Source: Irregularibacter muris (GTDB taxonomy: Bacteria; Bacillota; Clostridia; Eubacteriales; Garciellaceae). From it: a DNA stretch of 64,000 nt. The DNA is taken from NCBI RefSeq assembly GCF_024622505.1, contig NZ_JANKAS010000004.1, forward strand, positions 62,001 through 126,000, written 5' to 3'. Positions 8,251 to 17,549 of this stretch are shown here, piece after piece (position 1 is the stretch's first letter; each line of letters begins with the position of its first letter). Under the pieces are notes generated by a model that was given only the letters and a program-made list of their open reading frames with translations, was not told the DNA's origin and ran no database searches. Position numbers and translations under genes: made by a program.

Positions 8251-9126
8251 CTATTCTGCTGGTATCCAACTATTTACTAATTCTTCATTTTCATTCATCC
8301 ACTCTCTTGCGGCATCTATGGCTTCTCCATCACTATCTGAAATTGCTCCCATTAGATCCCCTAATTGTTGGTCATCCATTTTGAAGTTTTCCAAAAAAGC
8401 TGCTACTTCAGGCATATCTTCTTTGATATCTTTTCTCGCAACCGTGTGAATGTTTTCCTCTTCACCATAGGCATTTTTAGGATCATCTAAAAATTTCAGA
8501 TCCCATCTCGCAAATTTCCAATGGGGGGTCCAGCCTGTAACCACAACCCAATCTTCATTATCAATAGCTTTTTTCAAGGCTGCGGTCATGGTAGGTCCAC
8601 TTCCGGTCATTAATTCATAATCCAGATCATAATCCTGAAGAGCTCTTTCAGATGCCGTCATGATGCCTGCTCCAGAGTCAATCCCTACAATTTGTCCGTC
8701 AAATTTATCCTTTACTTCATTTAATTCTTCAATGCTATCAATATCTACATAGCTTGGTACTACCAAACCTATTCTAGCACCCTCATAGTTATACCCTAAG
8801 TCTATGAGATCATCTCCATATCTCTCCATATAACTTTCATGGGTAATCGGAAGCCAAGCATCTAAAAATGCATCATAATTCCCTTTTGCAACCGAGGTAA
8901 AGATAGGAGCTGCATCCGCCATTGTGATATCTACTTCATAATCCATTTTATCTTCCAAAACGGCTTGGGCTAAATTGGTCATAGCAACCCCTTCTGCCCA
9001 ATTAACATATCCTAGTTTTACTGTACCTTTTGATTTTTCTCCCCCTGTAGTACATCCTGTAATCGCAATTAACAATAACATACTGACAAAAAGAATGATG
9101 GTTAGCTTTGCTGTACATTTTTTCAT
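8251..9126 (-). CDS. opuAC: Glycine betaine ABC transporter substrate-binding lipoprotein
   Basis: It captures glycine betaine or a related osmoprotectant outside the cell and delivers it to the OpuA permease. The signal peptide ends in lipobox ITGC with the lipidated Cys at residue 25. The mature protein is of the OpuAC/ProX type, beginning KLGYVNWAEGVAMTN, with several Trp residues that would form the quaternary-amine cage (for example VTGWTPHWKF near residue 203). It is the last gene of the operon, 73 bp after the permease. Choline or proline betaine are possible alternative ligands. Confidence 0.93.
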   Translation of the reverse strand: MKKCTAKLTIILFVSMLLLIAITGCTTGGEKSKGTVKLGYVNWAEGVAMTNLAQAVLEDKMDYEVDITMADAAPIFTSVAKGNYDAFLDAWLPITHESYMERYGDDLIDLGYNYEGARIGLVVPSYVDIDSIEELNEVKDKFDGQIVGIDSGAGIMTASERALQDYDLDYELMTGSGPTMTAALKKAIDNEDWVVVTGWTPHWKFARWDLKFLDDPKNAYGEEENIHTVARKDIKEDMPEVAAFLENFKMDDQQLGDLMGAISDSDGEAIDAAREWMNENEELVNSWIPAE

Positions 9127-9199
9127 TGAAATAATCCTCCTTTAAATTTAACTCTTTTGTCTCTAATCTTCTACAATAAAGATAGTGGATGTTGATTCA

Positions 9200-10036
9200 C
9201 TATATTTTTTTTGATGTGCCTAAAGATTGAGTAATTCGATCTAAGACCATAGCCAAGATGACTACCGCAATCCCGCTTTCAAATCCTGTTCCAATTTCTA
9301 ACTGAGTAATCCCTTTCAATACTTCTTCGCCCAATCCACCGGCTCCAATCATTGCCGATATAACAACCATAGATAGAGCTAACATAATGGTTTGATTTAT
9401 TCCCGCAAGAATGGTCGGTATGGCTAAAGGGATTTGAACCTGAAACAGCATCTGCTTACTGGTTGCCCCAAAGGACCGAGATGCTTCAATAATATCCTCA
9501 GGGACTTGGCGAATTCCTAATCCTGTCAATCGAACAACAGGGGGCATGGCAAAAATGACCGTTGCCACTGCTCCAGGGACTTTACCCAAATCAAAGAAAA
9601 TAACGGCTGGAATCAAATATACAAAGGCTGGCATAGTTTGCATAAAGTCCATAATCGGTCGCATAATCTGATTGGTTTTATCACTTTTGGCCGACCATAT
9701 CCCCAAAGGAACTCCTATAATGAGTGCAATAGATGTGGCTGTAAGAACAAGACCTAAAGACTGCATGGTTTTATCCCATAGTCCCATGGCATCAATAAGA
9801 AATAAACCTATAAGACTAAAAATTGCCACTCCTTTCCCTGCTACTTTCCATGCAATTAAAGCAATGATTGCTATTAGTAAAAGTGCAGGAGGAAAGAGTA
9901 ATATACTTTCAAAACCCTCTATGATAAAAAGAATACCTGAGCGCATACCGTCAAAAAAAGATGCAAAATTATTTGTAAGCCAGTCTATAAAAGCTTCAAA
10001 GGCTGGCCCAATATGAAAATTAATCATCGGATTCAT
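9200..10036 (-). CDS. opuAB: Glycine betaine ABC transporter permease
   Basis: This is the membrane subunit of the osmoprotectant importer, 278 residues with about six to seven transmembrane segments and a BPD_transp_1 domain. The ATPase-docking EAA loop is visible as EASRSFGATSKQMLFQVQIPLA near residue 185, shown here only to locate it. It overlaps the end of the ATPase gene by 17 bp, which implies translational coupling. Binding protein, permease and ATPase are separate genes, as in B. subtilis opuA. Confidence 0.94.
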   Translation of the reverse strand: MNPMINFHIGPAFEAFIDWLTNNFASFFDGMRSGILFIIEGFESILLFPPALLLIAIIALIAWKVAGKGVAIFSLIGLFLIDAMGLWDKTMQSLGLVLTATSIALIIGVPLGIWSAKSDKTNQIMRPIMDFMQTMPAFVYLIPAVIFFDLGKVPGAVATVIFAMPPVVRLTGLGIRQVPEDIIEASRSFGATSKQMLFQVQIPLAIPTILAGINQTIMLALSMVVISAMIGAGGLGEEVLKGITQLEIGTGFESGIAVVILAMVLDRITQSLGTSKKI

Positions 10037-11216
10037 CCTCCTTTCCTACAATTCCTGAAATAACAGATACCCGTACAATAATCCCTAACATTGTATGATT
10101 GTTATCCACGACAACAATGGGATATTTAGTATTGGCAGCAATAGACAGCAACTCTTCAATAAGTGTTTCTGGAGAAGTGGTAGGAACGTCCTCTATAATA
10201 ATACTTTCAATACTTGTTTCCCCCTCTTTGACCAATCTTGTTGCGTCATCGATGGTGACAATTCCCCTTAATTTTCTATTTCTGTCTGCCACAAAGATAC
10301 TGGATATTCCTGCCTCTTTCATCTTTCTGATGGCAACCCTTGGGCCATCTTTATGAGATGCAATGGCATCAGGCTTTTTCATAATGGAAGAAGCGGTGAT
10401 GACCTTAGAACGATTCACGTCTTGTACGAATTCCTTCACATAATCATCCGCTGGATTTTTCAAGATTTCTTCGGGAGTTCCTATTTGTACAACTACACCG
10501 TCTTTCATAATAGCAATACGGTCTCCCAATTTTAATGCTTCATCTAAATCATGGGTGATAAATATTATGGTTTTTTGCATCTTGGATTGAAGTTCTAATA
10601 GCTCATCCTGCATTTCCTTTCGAATCAGAGGATCTAATGCACTAAATGCCTCATCCATCAATAAGACATCGGTATCGTTAGCCAAAGCTCTAGCCAATCC
10701 AACCCTCTGCTGCATTCCTCCACTTAATTCACTAGGCATAGACTCTTCATATCCTTTTAATCCTACTGATTCAATTGCTTCATAAGCCTTTTTCCTTCGA
10801 ATTTCAGGATCAACCCCTTGTATCTCCAATCCATATTCTACATTGACCAATACATTTCTATGGGGAAGTAACCCAAAGTTCTGGAAAACCATAGCCATTT
10901 TTTCTCTTCTGATCTTTAATAATTCATGATCATTGCTCTGCACGATATCTTTACCATCGATTAATATTTTTCCCTTGGTTGGTTCAATCAGTCGATTTAA
11001 ACATCGAATCAAAGTAGATTTTCCACTCCCGGATAAACCCATTACAACGAAAACTTCTCCTTCCTCAACTTCAAAGCTGACATTATTAACCCCAACAGTA
11101 TTTCCTGTATCAGCTAATATCTCTGCTTTTGATTTTCCCTCTTCAAGTAAAGAAATAACTTTTTTGGGATTTGTTCCAAAGATCTTATATAACTCTCTGA
11201 CTTCTACCTTAGACAT
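10020..11216 (-). CDS. opuAA: Glycine betaine ABC transporter ATP-binding protein with CBS pair
   Basis: This is the ATPase of the osmoprotectant importer. Residues 1-270 form the cassette with Walker A GLSGSGKST (about 59-67), signature LSGGMQQRVG and Walker B DEAFSALDP. Residues about 275-395 form two CBS domains, which in OpuA-type transporters sense ionic strength or c-di-AMP. The length of 398 residues is normal for the family. It is the first gene of the operon and overlaps the permease. No clear sigma-A promoter was found upstream, but an inverted repeat lies at 11290-11312. Confidence 0.95.
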   Translation of the reverse strand: MSKVEVRELYKIFGTNPKKVISLLEEGKSKAEILADTGNTVGVNNVSFEVEEGEVFVVMGLSGSGKSTLIRCLNRLIEPTKGKILIDGKDIVQSNDHELLKIRREKMAMVFQNFGLLPHRNVLVNVEYGLEIQGVDPEIRRKKAYEAIESVGLKGYEESMPSELSGGMQQRVGLARALANDTDVLLMDEAFSALDPLIRKEMQDELLELQSKMQKTIIFITHDLDEALKLGDRIAIMKDGVVVQIGTPEEILKNPADDYVKEFVQDVNRSKVITASSIMKKPDAIASHKDGPRVAIRKMKEAGISSIFVADRNRKLRGIVTIDDATRLVKEGETSIESIIIEDVPTTSPETLIEELLSIAANTKYPIVVVDNNHTMLGIIVRVSVISGIVGKEDESDD

Positions 11217-11289
11217 TGCTCAACTCCCTTTCTATTTTTCAGTGTTCAATAACTCTATTTAATAAATGCCTTATTCTTTAGAAATACAC

Positions 11290-11312
11290 TATTTTCATAT
11301 TATTTGAAAATA
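11290..11312. promoter_or_regulatory. Inverted repeat upstream of opuAA, possible operator
   Basis: TATTTTCA and TGAAAATA are exact reverse complements 7 bp apart, about 75 bp before the opuAA start. A GbsR/OpcR-type regulator is a possible partner, but that is a guess. The rest of the 11217-11603 gap holds two terminators and no gene that I can see. Confidence 0.35.
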
Positions 11313-11431
11313 TCACACTTATTATTAAAAGTATTCTGTGGACAGCTATCCATCTATCTTTATTAACAAATAAAAAAAATCTAGAAGCCATCGCTTTAGA
11401 TTTTTCAAAATATGAGTACTAACTTTTATTA

Positions 11432-11468
11432 AAAAGACAACTCTATGTTATCATTAGAGTTGTCTTTT
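11432..11468 (-). terminator. Second of two tandem terminators before opuAA
   Basis: A 14-bp perfect stem AAAAGACAACTCTA with its complement has a 9-base loop and is followed by Ts on the minus strand. It isolates opuA from upstream transcription. Confidence 0.8.
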
Positions 11469-11555
11469 GTCAAACTGTAATCATTTTCAGGTTTTTAATA
11501 GTTTATAAAACGGTGTCTCTATGAATTAGAATACGCCCTTCTATTTTCACCCAAA

Positions 11556-11590
11556 AAAGCATGGTCTTTATCCAGTAAAGGCCATGCTTT
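11556..11590 (-). terminator. Terminator after the 49-aa gene
   Basis: A 15-bp stem (AAAGCATGGTCTTTA with one wobble) with loop TCCAG ends in six Ts on the minus strand. It lies 13 bp after the small gene's stop codon. Confidence 0.85.
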
Positions 11591-11603
11591 CTTGGTCTTA
11601 CGC

Positions 11604-11753
11604 CTATAATGTTCTCACCCAAAAATACCTTACCTCTAGTTCATCATCCTCCTTCTGCCTTGGCATAGGCTTTTCTCCACGTTGATTTTGTATATTCATA
11701 TCTTTGTGTTCAAATTGTACCCACTCATCTTCATAAGAATAATAATCATCCAT
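11604..11753 (-). CDS. Small acidic protein of unknown function
   Basis: This is a 49-residue product, MDDYYSYEDEWVQFEH onward, rich in Asp, Glu and aromatic residues, ending in RYFWVRTL. The frame stays open upstream for 23 more codons, but the ATG at 11753 has the ribosome site AAAGGGACC at good spacing. A strong terminator follows directly and recQ diverges from it. It has no membrane segment, signal or cysteine. I do not recognise the family; gene status rests on the ribosome site and the terminator. Confidence 0.55.
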   Translation of the reverse strand: MDDYYSYEDEWVQFEHKDMNIQNQRGEKPMPRQKEDDELEVRYFWVRTL

Positions 11754-11908
11754 ATTGGTCCCTTTCCTTTCTTTATCATTTTTAGAAAGCATCACTCTTT
11801 CACTTATAATATATGTCCTCAAGGCTAAATGTGATATGGAAAATCTTCTCTCCCATTGAATTTATCCCTATAAATCTATACACTATACTTGTAGATTGGA
11901 GGATGAAT

Positions 11909-14047
11909 ATGACGACTTATGAGGTGTTAAAAGAGTATTTTGGTTATCATAGTTTTAGAGTAGGACAGGAGGGACTTATTCATGGAATCTTAGAGGGAGA
12001 AGACGTTTTGGGAATTATGCCTACCAGTGGGGGGAAATCCCTATGCTATCAAATTCCTTCCCTACTCATGAAGGGAACAACCCTAGTAATCTCCCCCCTG
12101 ATCTCCTTAATGAAGGATCAGGTTGATACATTAACAGAAATAGGCATTCCTGCTGCTTATATCAATAGCACCTTAAGCGATCAGGAGATTAAAATAATAT
12201 TAAATAATATTCAGGATGGAAAATATAGATTAGTTTATGTGGCTCCCGAAAGATTAAAATCCTATGACTTTTTTCATTTAGCTAGCCATATTGAACTCCC
12301 CTTTATTGCTGTAGATGAGGCGCATTGTATTAGTCAATGGGGCCATGATTTTCGGCCTAGTTATAAAGAGATTCCCAAATTTATTAAAAATCTGAATCAC
12401 CGGCCTGTGGTGGCTGCCTTCACTGCCACTGCAACCCCAGAGATCATAGAGGACATTAAACATCTCTTGCATTTGCAAAGTCCAAAAGAGATCATTACTA
12501 GCTTTGATCGCCCTAACCTATTCTTTCAAGTGGAAAGAGAAGTCGATAAAAAAACCTTTGTCATAGACTATATAAAAAAACATAAGGATCAATCGGGAAT
12601 TATTTATTGCTCTACTCGAAAGGAAGTGGAAGGCCTAGGTACCCTTTTGCAAAACAAGGGGTATGGAGCAAGTATTTACCATGGTGGGATGACCAAGGAA
12701 GAAAGGGAAAGAGCCCAAGAATCCTTTTTATATGATGAAACCTCCATTATGGTGGCTACCAATGCCTTTGGCATGGGTATTGATAAGTCCAATGTGCGCT
12801 TTGTCCTTCACTATAATATTCCTCAAAGTATGGAAGCCTATTATCAAGAGGCAGGAAGGGCAGGTCGAGATGGAGAAAAAAGTGATTGTATCCTATTGTT
12901 TTCTCCTCAGGATGTCATCAAACAGAAATTTTTAATACAAGAAAGTCAGCCCGATCCCGATAGGGCAACTGCTTCCTATAAAAACTTACAATATCTAGTA
13001 GACTATTGTTATACCCATCATTGTCTACGGCATAAAATTTTGGATTACTTTGGGCAATCAGAACTCCAAGAAAATTGTAACAATTGCAGTAGCTGTCTAG
13101 AAGACAAAAAACTAAAGGAAATCACCATTGAAGCCCAAAAAATTTTGTCCTGTGTCTATCGAATGAAACAACAATACGGTAGCACTCTAGTCGCACAGGT
13201 TTTGAAAGGATCCAAGAATAAAAAGTTATTAAATTTTGGCCTCAATAGACTTTCTACTTATGGAATTATGCCAAACTATACCGAAAAGGAAATCCGACTT
13301 ATGATATCTATTTTAGTCTCCCAAGGCTATCTTGCCCTAACCCAAAGTCAATTTCCCGTAGTTCGCCTAACCTCTTCCTCTGGTGCTGTTCTTAAAAATG
13401 AGGAAAAGGTTTATATGGCCATAGATACCGTGCCAGAATCTCAATCAGGTCATGAAGAAGTTCATAAGGATTTATTTGAAGAATTAAGAAGTCTTCGAAA
13501 AAATCTATCCCAGGAAAAAAATGTGCCTCCTTATATTATCTTTGCGGACTCCTCCCTAAGGGAAATGGCCACAACTCTTCCTACTACCGAGGAAGCCTTT
13601 TATACCATTAAGGGGGTAGGACAGAAAAAATATGAAAGCTATGGGGAAATCTTTATTTCCACGATTCGCAATTATATAGAAGAAAATCAGATAACCCCCA
13701 TTGAAAGTATGCCAGCGATTAAAACTTCTTCAAAAAAAACCTCTAAAACACCTTCCCATAGGGAAAGTTATGAGCTATATCAAGAAGGAAAAACCCTAGA
13801 GGAAATTGCACAAATGAGAGGATTTAAAAAAGATACCATACTCACCCATTTGGCAAAATGCCAAGAAGAAGGGGAAGAGATTGATTGGTCTAGAATTGTC
13901 GATCAGGAAAAGGAAGCACTGATTATTAAAGCAGTGGACCAAGTGGGAACGGAATATTTAAAACCCATTAAAGAAATTTTGCCAGAGGATATCTCTTACT
14001 ATGATATTAAAGCTGTGTTGTGCAAAATGAATCTTTCAACCGTTTAG
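11909..14047 (+). CDS. recQ: ATP-dependent DNA helicase RecQ
   Basis: A 3'-5' DNA helicase for recombination repair and stalled forks. The ATG at 11909 is chosen because GGAGG at 11898-11902 is 6 bp away; the ATG six bases upstream has no spacing. The 712 residues contain Walker A TSGGKS, the DEAH box (VDEAHCISQWGHDFRP), motif VI (QEAGRAGRDG), and a zinc module ending CNNCSSC. An RQC winged helix, an HRDC domain (about residues 525-600) and a C-terminal HTH_40-like segment (YELYQEGKTLEEIAQMRG) follow. The length and domain order are normal for Firmicutes. The probable 6S RNA follows immediately downstream. Confidence 0.97.
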   Translation: MTTYEVLKEYFGYHSFRVGQEGLIHGILEGEDVLGIMPTSGGKSLCYQIPSLLMKGTTLVISPLISLMKDQVDTLTEIGIPAAYINSTLSDQEIKIILNNIQDGKYRLVYVAPERLKSYDFFHLASHIELPFIAVDEAHCISQWGHDFRPSYKEIPKFIKNLNHRPVVAAFTATATPEIIEDIKHLLHLQSPKEIITSFDRPNLFFQVEREVDKKTFVIDYIKKHKDQSGIIYCSTRKEVEGLGTLLQNKGYGASIYHGGMTKEERERAQESFLYDETSIMVATNAFGMGIDKSNVRFVLHYNIPQSMEAYYQEAGRAGRDGEKSDCILLFSPQDVIKQKFLIQESQPDPDRATASYKNLQYLVDYCYTHHCLRHKILDYFGQSELQENCNNCSSCLEDKKLKEITIEAQKILSCVYRMKQQYGSTLVAQVLKGSKNKKLLNFGLNRLSTYGIMPNYTEKEIRLMISILVSQGYLALTQSQFPVVRLTSSSGAVLKNEEKVYMAIDTVPESQSGHEEVHKDLFEELRSLRKNLSQEKNVPPYIIFADSSLREMATTLPTTEEAFYTIKGVGQKKYESYGEIFISTIRNYIEENQITPIESMPAIKTSSKKTSKTPSHRESYELYQEGKTLEEIAQMRGFKKDTILTHLAKCQEEGEEIDWSRIVDQEKEALIIKAVDQVGTEYLKPIKEILPEDISYYDIKAVLCKMNLSTV

Positions 14048-14103
14048 AGAATAATTATGTATTCATTCTTTCTGCCTTTAGATAGGGCGGGTAAATAACG
14101 ATA

Positions 14104-14294
14104 TATCTTAAATAAAAGACACATTCCTTATTTGCAGTAGTGGATAACACCTAGCATTCATTCCAAGATTCAATCCTAAAGCCTGGAAACTCCCTAATAG
14201 CAAGCACCCAGGCTTCCTAAGGGATTGAATCTTTTCATTCTCAGGGTTTATACCCACTACTGCAAAAGTCTCATTTTGTCTTTTATTTAAGATA
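14104..14294 (+). ncRNA. ssrS: Probable 6S RNA
   Basis: This 191-nt stretch folds into one long rod. The stems are an 18-bp closing stem (14104-14121/14277-14294), a 13-bp stem (14131-14143/14254-14266), a central bubble of about 20 nt on each side, a 12-bp stem (14165-14176/14222-14233) and an 8-bp stem (14179-14186/14208-14215), capped by a loop. This architecture and length are those of 6S RNA, which mimics an open promoter and binds sigma-A RNA polymerase. CACCTAG in the 5' side of the bubble matches the segment before the pRNA start of B. subtilis 6S-1 as I remember it, which sets the plus strand. I also recall a B. subtilis 6S gene next to its recQ homologue yocI. The promoter is unclear (TAAATA at 14092-14097). 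Confidence 0.78.
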
Positions 14295-14397
14295 CTTTGT
14301 AACCAAGCTATGGAGAATGTTACAATAATGTTTCTTTCCTTTTTTAGTGAATTGAATTAAAATTTAGTTAAATCCTTTGAAGGGAGGAATTGTTGAT

Positions 14398-16149
14398 ATG
14401 AAACTATTCGATAGCTTTAAAAAAATAACCATAGGCATATATACCAGCATCCGAAGATTTCCTGTTCCCCTATTGTTTTCCACATTCCTTGCTATCCTCC
14501 TCATGATCCTAACGAAAATAAGCACATATCCCAGTAGACCTATTGAGGAGGTCTTAAAAAGGGTGGCTATGGCGGTGGCCTTGGGCATACCTTTGTCTCT
14601 TTGTGCAAGGATGCTTTTTGAAAAAAGAGGGAAAGAACGTCAATCTAGGCTAATTGTTTATTCCCTAGGATCAGCTATTCTTCCTATACTGTATTACTTC
14701 TTTTTCTTAAAAGATCTAAACATGGTATCGGTGACAAGATATATAGGAATTAGTCTGGCTCTATACTTAGCCTTTATTTTCATTCCTTATCTAGGAGATA
14801 GAAAAAACTTTGAGATCTATGTCCTCAAACTTTTTACTGGTTTTCTCGTCACCTATGTTTATTCTGCCATTCTTTATGCAGGACTTTCTGCTATTTTATT
14901 TACTACAAACAAATTATTAGGTGTTCCCATGGAAAGTGAAATCTATGTCTATACATTTTTGACAGTGGCCCTTATTTTTGCACCTGCCTATTTTTTAGCC
15001 CAGGTGCCCAAATCCAAGGAAGATCTTTCTCCCATGGAATACTCCAAAGTTTTCAAAGTTCTACTTATGTATATCCTGATGCCCCTTCTCAGTGTGTACA
15101 CCTTTATACTGTATCTATATTTTGGAAAAATCATTGTGACCATGCAATGGCCGGTGGGTCTTGTTTCTCATCTGGTGCTTTGGTATTCTATCCTCTTAAC
15201 TATAGTGCTGTTTTTTATCCACCCCATGAGAAATGAAAATAAATGGATTAAAGGCTTTTCACAATGGGCTCCCCTAATGGTGCTTCCTATTCTACTCATG
15301 ATGTTTGTCTCCATGGGTATTCGAATAAAAGCCTATGGCGTAACAGAAAATAGATATTATGTTTTTGTCCTTGGATTGTGGGTTTTGGGAATAATGATTT
15401 ATTATGCTATAACCAAAAGTAAAAAAAATATTGTTCTTCTTGTAAGTCTTTCTATTGTCTTATTGCTTTCGGTATTAGGACCTATCAGCAGTTATTCCAT
15501 AGCAAACCATAGCCAAAATAAACGTTTTTCAACAGTTTTAAAGGAAAATAGTATGATAGAAGGAAATCACATCAAGCCAGCTTCCCATAATATTTCCAAA
15601 GCTGATAAAGAGCAAATAAGTGGTATCCTTCACTATTTTGAAACCCAACATGACCTAAAGGGGATCAAGTATCTTCCTCAGGATTTTAAAATAGAAAATA
15701 TGGAAGATATTTTTGGATTTGCCTATACTCACCCTACGTCTCCTGTGGAAAATGAATATTTCTATTTGATGATAGAGGAAAACCATAAGCTCTTTGAAAT
15801 TTCTTCTTATGACTACTTGTATCGCTTCAATAGTTACTTAAATAAATCGCAAATCAATGATGAGGTTATTGACGTCATTTTGCAATCTGATTCCAACAGC
15901 ATTATCGTGGGGTATGAAGGCATAGAAATATACCAAAAAGACCTTACTCCTTATATCAACAAGCTCTATGAAACCTATGGTCTGCCCCAGGGCACAGAAG
16001 CTATTCCTTCTGAAGAGATGACCATCATAGATGAAAATGATCGATTGAAAGTGAAGTTGATTTTCCATAATATAGAGGGACAAAAAGAGGATAGTCAAAA
16101 GATAAAAATAGAAAATATGGATGTCAATATATTGATAAAGATAAAATAA
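14398..16149 (+). CDS. DUF4153-type polytopic membrane protein
   Basis: Function is unknown. The 583 residues have about twelve hydrophobic segments in the first 375 residues, then a soluble C-terminal domain of about 200 residues. The N-terminal RRFPVPLLFSTFLAILL and the general layout resemble DUF4153 proteins. The ATG at 14398 has GGGAGG 10 bp upstream; the frame also opens at a TTG seven codons earlier without a ribosome site. It is monocistronic, ends in a strong terminator and converges on the SemiSWEET gene. Confidence in the gene is high and in the family name moderate. Confidence 0.82.
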   Translation: MKLFDSFKKITIGIYTSIRRFPVPLLFSTFLAILLMILTKISTYPSRPIEEVLKRVAMAVALGIPLSLCARMLFEKRGKERQSRLIVYSLGSAILPILYYFFFLKDLNMVSVTRYIGISLALYLAFIFIPYLGDRKNFEIYVLKLFTGFLVTYVYSAILYAGLSAILFTTNKLLGVPMESEIYVYTFLTVALIFAPAYFLAQVPKSKEDLSPMEYSKVFKVLLMYILMPLLSVYTFILYLYFGKIIVTMQWPVGLVSHLVLWYSILLTIVLFFIHPMRNENKWIKGFSQWAPLMVLPILLMMFVSMGIRIKAYGVTENRYYVFVLGLWVLGIMIYYAITKSKKNIVLLVSLSIVLLLSVLGPISSYSIANHSQNKRFSTVLKENSMIEGNHIKPASHNISKADKEQISGILHYFETQHDLKGIKYLPQDFKIENMEDIFGFAYTHPTSPVENEYFYLMIEENHKLFEISSYDYLYRFNSYLNKSQINDEVIDVILQSDSNSIIVGYEGIEIYQKDLTPYINKLYETYGLPQGTEAIPSEEMTIIDENDRLKVKLIFHNIEGQKEDSQKIKIENMDVNILIKIK

Positions 16150-16199
16150 AAAGAATGAAAGGGAGCATATCACATATATCAGCTCCCTTTCATTCTTTT
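16149..16199. terminator. Bidirectional terminator between DUF4153 gene and SemiSWEET
   Basis: An 18-bp perfect stem beginning AAAAGAATGAAAGGGAGC, with a 15-base loop, has A and T runs on its two sides. It serves both convergent genes. Confidence 0.88.
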
Positions 16200-16203
16200 A
16201 ATT

Positions 16204-16488
16204 TTACATTGGAGATCGTTCTTCAGCAGGTTCTTCTTTAGCGGATTTTACTTCGACAACGATCTTTGTTGTCAAAATAATACTGGCAAAAATAAAGGTA
16301 GTAGCGTTTGCACAAATTATCGGGAGGTCTCCAGTTTGCAAGCCATAAACCAACCAAAGAAATACTCCTAGCACAAACATGCTGTACATTCCTAAGGAAA
16401 TGCCACTAGTATCCTTAGTTTTTATTACTTTTATTGCCTGTGGTAAAAAAGAAAATGTAGTAAAAAATGCTGCCAGCGATCCAATCAT
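16204..16488 (-). CDS. SemiSWEET sugar transporter (PQ-loop/MtN3 protein)
   Basis: SemiSWEETs are three-helix proteins that dimerise into a facilitative sugar channel in the cytoplasmic membrane. This 94-residue protein has three hydrophobic helices, the PQ motif in FLPQAIKVIKTKDTSGIS near residue 16, and a short acidic tail. The frame extends six codons further upstream; the ATG at 16488 fits GAGGGGG best, and the adjoining ATG at 16491 is possible. The substrate is not readable from the sequence. Confidence 0.9.
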   Translation of the reverse strand: MIGSLAAFFTTFSFLPQAIKVIKTKDTSGISLGMYSMFVLGVFLWLVYGLQTGDLPIICANATTFIFASIILTTKIVVEVKSAKEEPAEERSPM

Positions 16489-16551
16489 CATTCTCCCCCT
16501 CATCAAATATATTCATTTTTCTGTTCAGAGAAATCCCCCATCCCTACTTTA

Positions 16552-17508
16552 TTAGGATATGAATCCCAAAACCTTAAATATGTATATCCCTATTGTAAAG
16601 GTAAAGATAGAAAATAATGTTGTAATGATAAAGATATCTGAAGCTAACTCTGCATCAGCCTTCATATTGATAGCCATGACATAGCTACTCACAGCGGTAG
16701 GCGACCCATACATAACAAACAAAACCAAAAGATCATTGCCTACTATGCCCATGAGCAGAGCAATGGGTATGAATATCATCGGCAATATAATCAACTTTAT
16801 TGTGGAGGCCACTAAAGCAAGTTTGATCTTTTGATTTTTTATTTGCTGAAGATCTATTGTACCTCCTATAGATATCATGGCAAGAGGTGTTGCCATGACT
16901 GCCATATAGTCCACCGACTTTGCTAACACAGTAGGAAGTTGAATATTAAATAAGGAGAAGGGTATAGCACAGGCTATCCCAATAATCAGAGGATTTTTAA
17001 TAATATTCATTAAGGTGGTTTTCATTCCAATGCTACCACCCTCTTCAGACCGTAAAGTTAATATAATGATCACTAAAATATTATATAAGGGAATAATAAA
17101 AGCCGTTACAAGGGCTGCTTTAGTCAATGCCTCACTCCCCCCAATATTGGATACCATGACTAGCCCTAAAAGAGCATAATTCCCTCTAAATGCCCCTTGC
17201 ACAAAAGCCCCAATAGATCCTTTATCCTTGATAAAGAGCTCTGCACCTATCCATACCAACACAAAGGAGATCAAGGTTGTCCCTATGGCAAATAGTAAGA
17301 GTTTCAGATCGAAAAATTCTCTAACATTTGAGCCAGCGATATCTCGAAATAAAAGCATTGGTAGCGAGATATTAAACATCAGGGCATTGAGTTTACGAAT
17401 ACTATATTGGTCTATAACCCCCTTCTCCTTTAGGATATATCCTATGATCAATATAATAAAAATTGGAAAAACAGCATTTAAACTAAAAATTAAATTATTG
17501 AAAACCAA
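16552..17508 (-). CDS. Auxin efflux carrier (AEC) family transporter
   Basis: Bacterial AEC proteins (MdcF/MleP-like) are secondary carriers, often for malonate, malate or other organic anions. The 318 residues have about ten membrane segments in the two five-helix halves of the family, with conserved LNALMFNISLPMLLF near residue 40 and Gly-rich PTAVSSYVMA near residue 272. The start is a TTG with GGTGAG upstream, and no ATG lies nearby in frame. It sits between SemiSWEET and the SNF2 helicase, all on the minus strand, with no partner enzyme to suggest a substrate. Confidence 0.9.
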   Translation of the reverse strand: MVFNNLIFSLNAVFPIFIILIIGYILKEKGVIDQYSIRKLNALMFNISLPMLLFRDIAGSNVREFFDLKLLLFAIGTTLISFVLVWIGAELFIKDKGSIGAFVQGAFRGNYALLGLVMVSNIGGSEALTKAALVTAFIIPLYNILVIIILTLRSEEGGSIGMKTTLMNIIKNPLIIGIACAIPFSLFNIQLPTVLAKSVDYMAVMATPLAMISIGGTIDLQQIKNQKIKLALVASTIKLIILPMIFIPIALLMGIVGNDLLVLFVMYGSPTAVSSYVMAINMKADAELASDIFIITTLFSIFTFTIGIYIFKVLGFIS

Positions 17509-17549
17509 CTATTCTCACCTCTCTTGAATAAAACCATGGACTCTATGAC

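Noticed and set aside
11813-11908. RecQ start at 11813 or at 11903
   Set aside because: The first has no ribosome site; the second touches GGAGG with no spacing. The ATG at 11909 has 6 bp spacing and a family-like N-terminus.
14104-14294. MITE insertion after recQ
   Set aside because: Nested inverted arms fit, but there is no clear target duplication, and the central bubble, length and position fit 6S RNA better.
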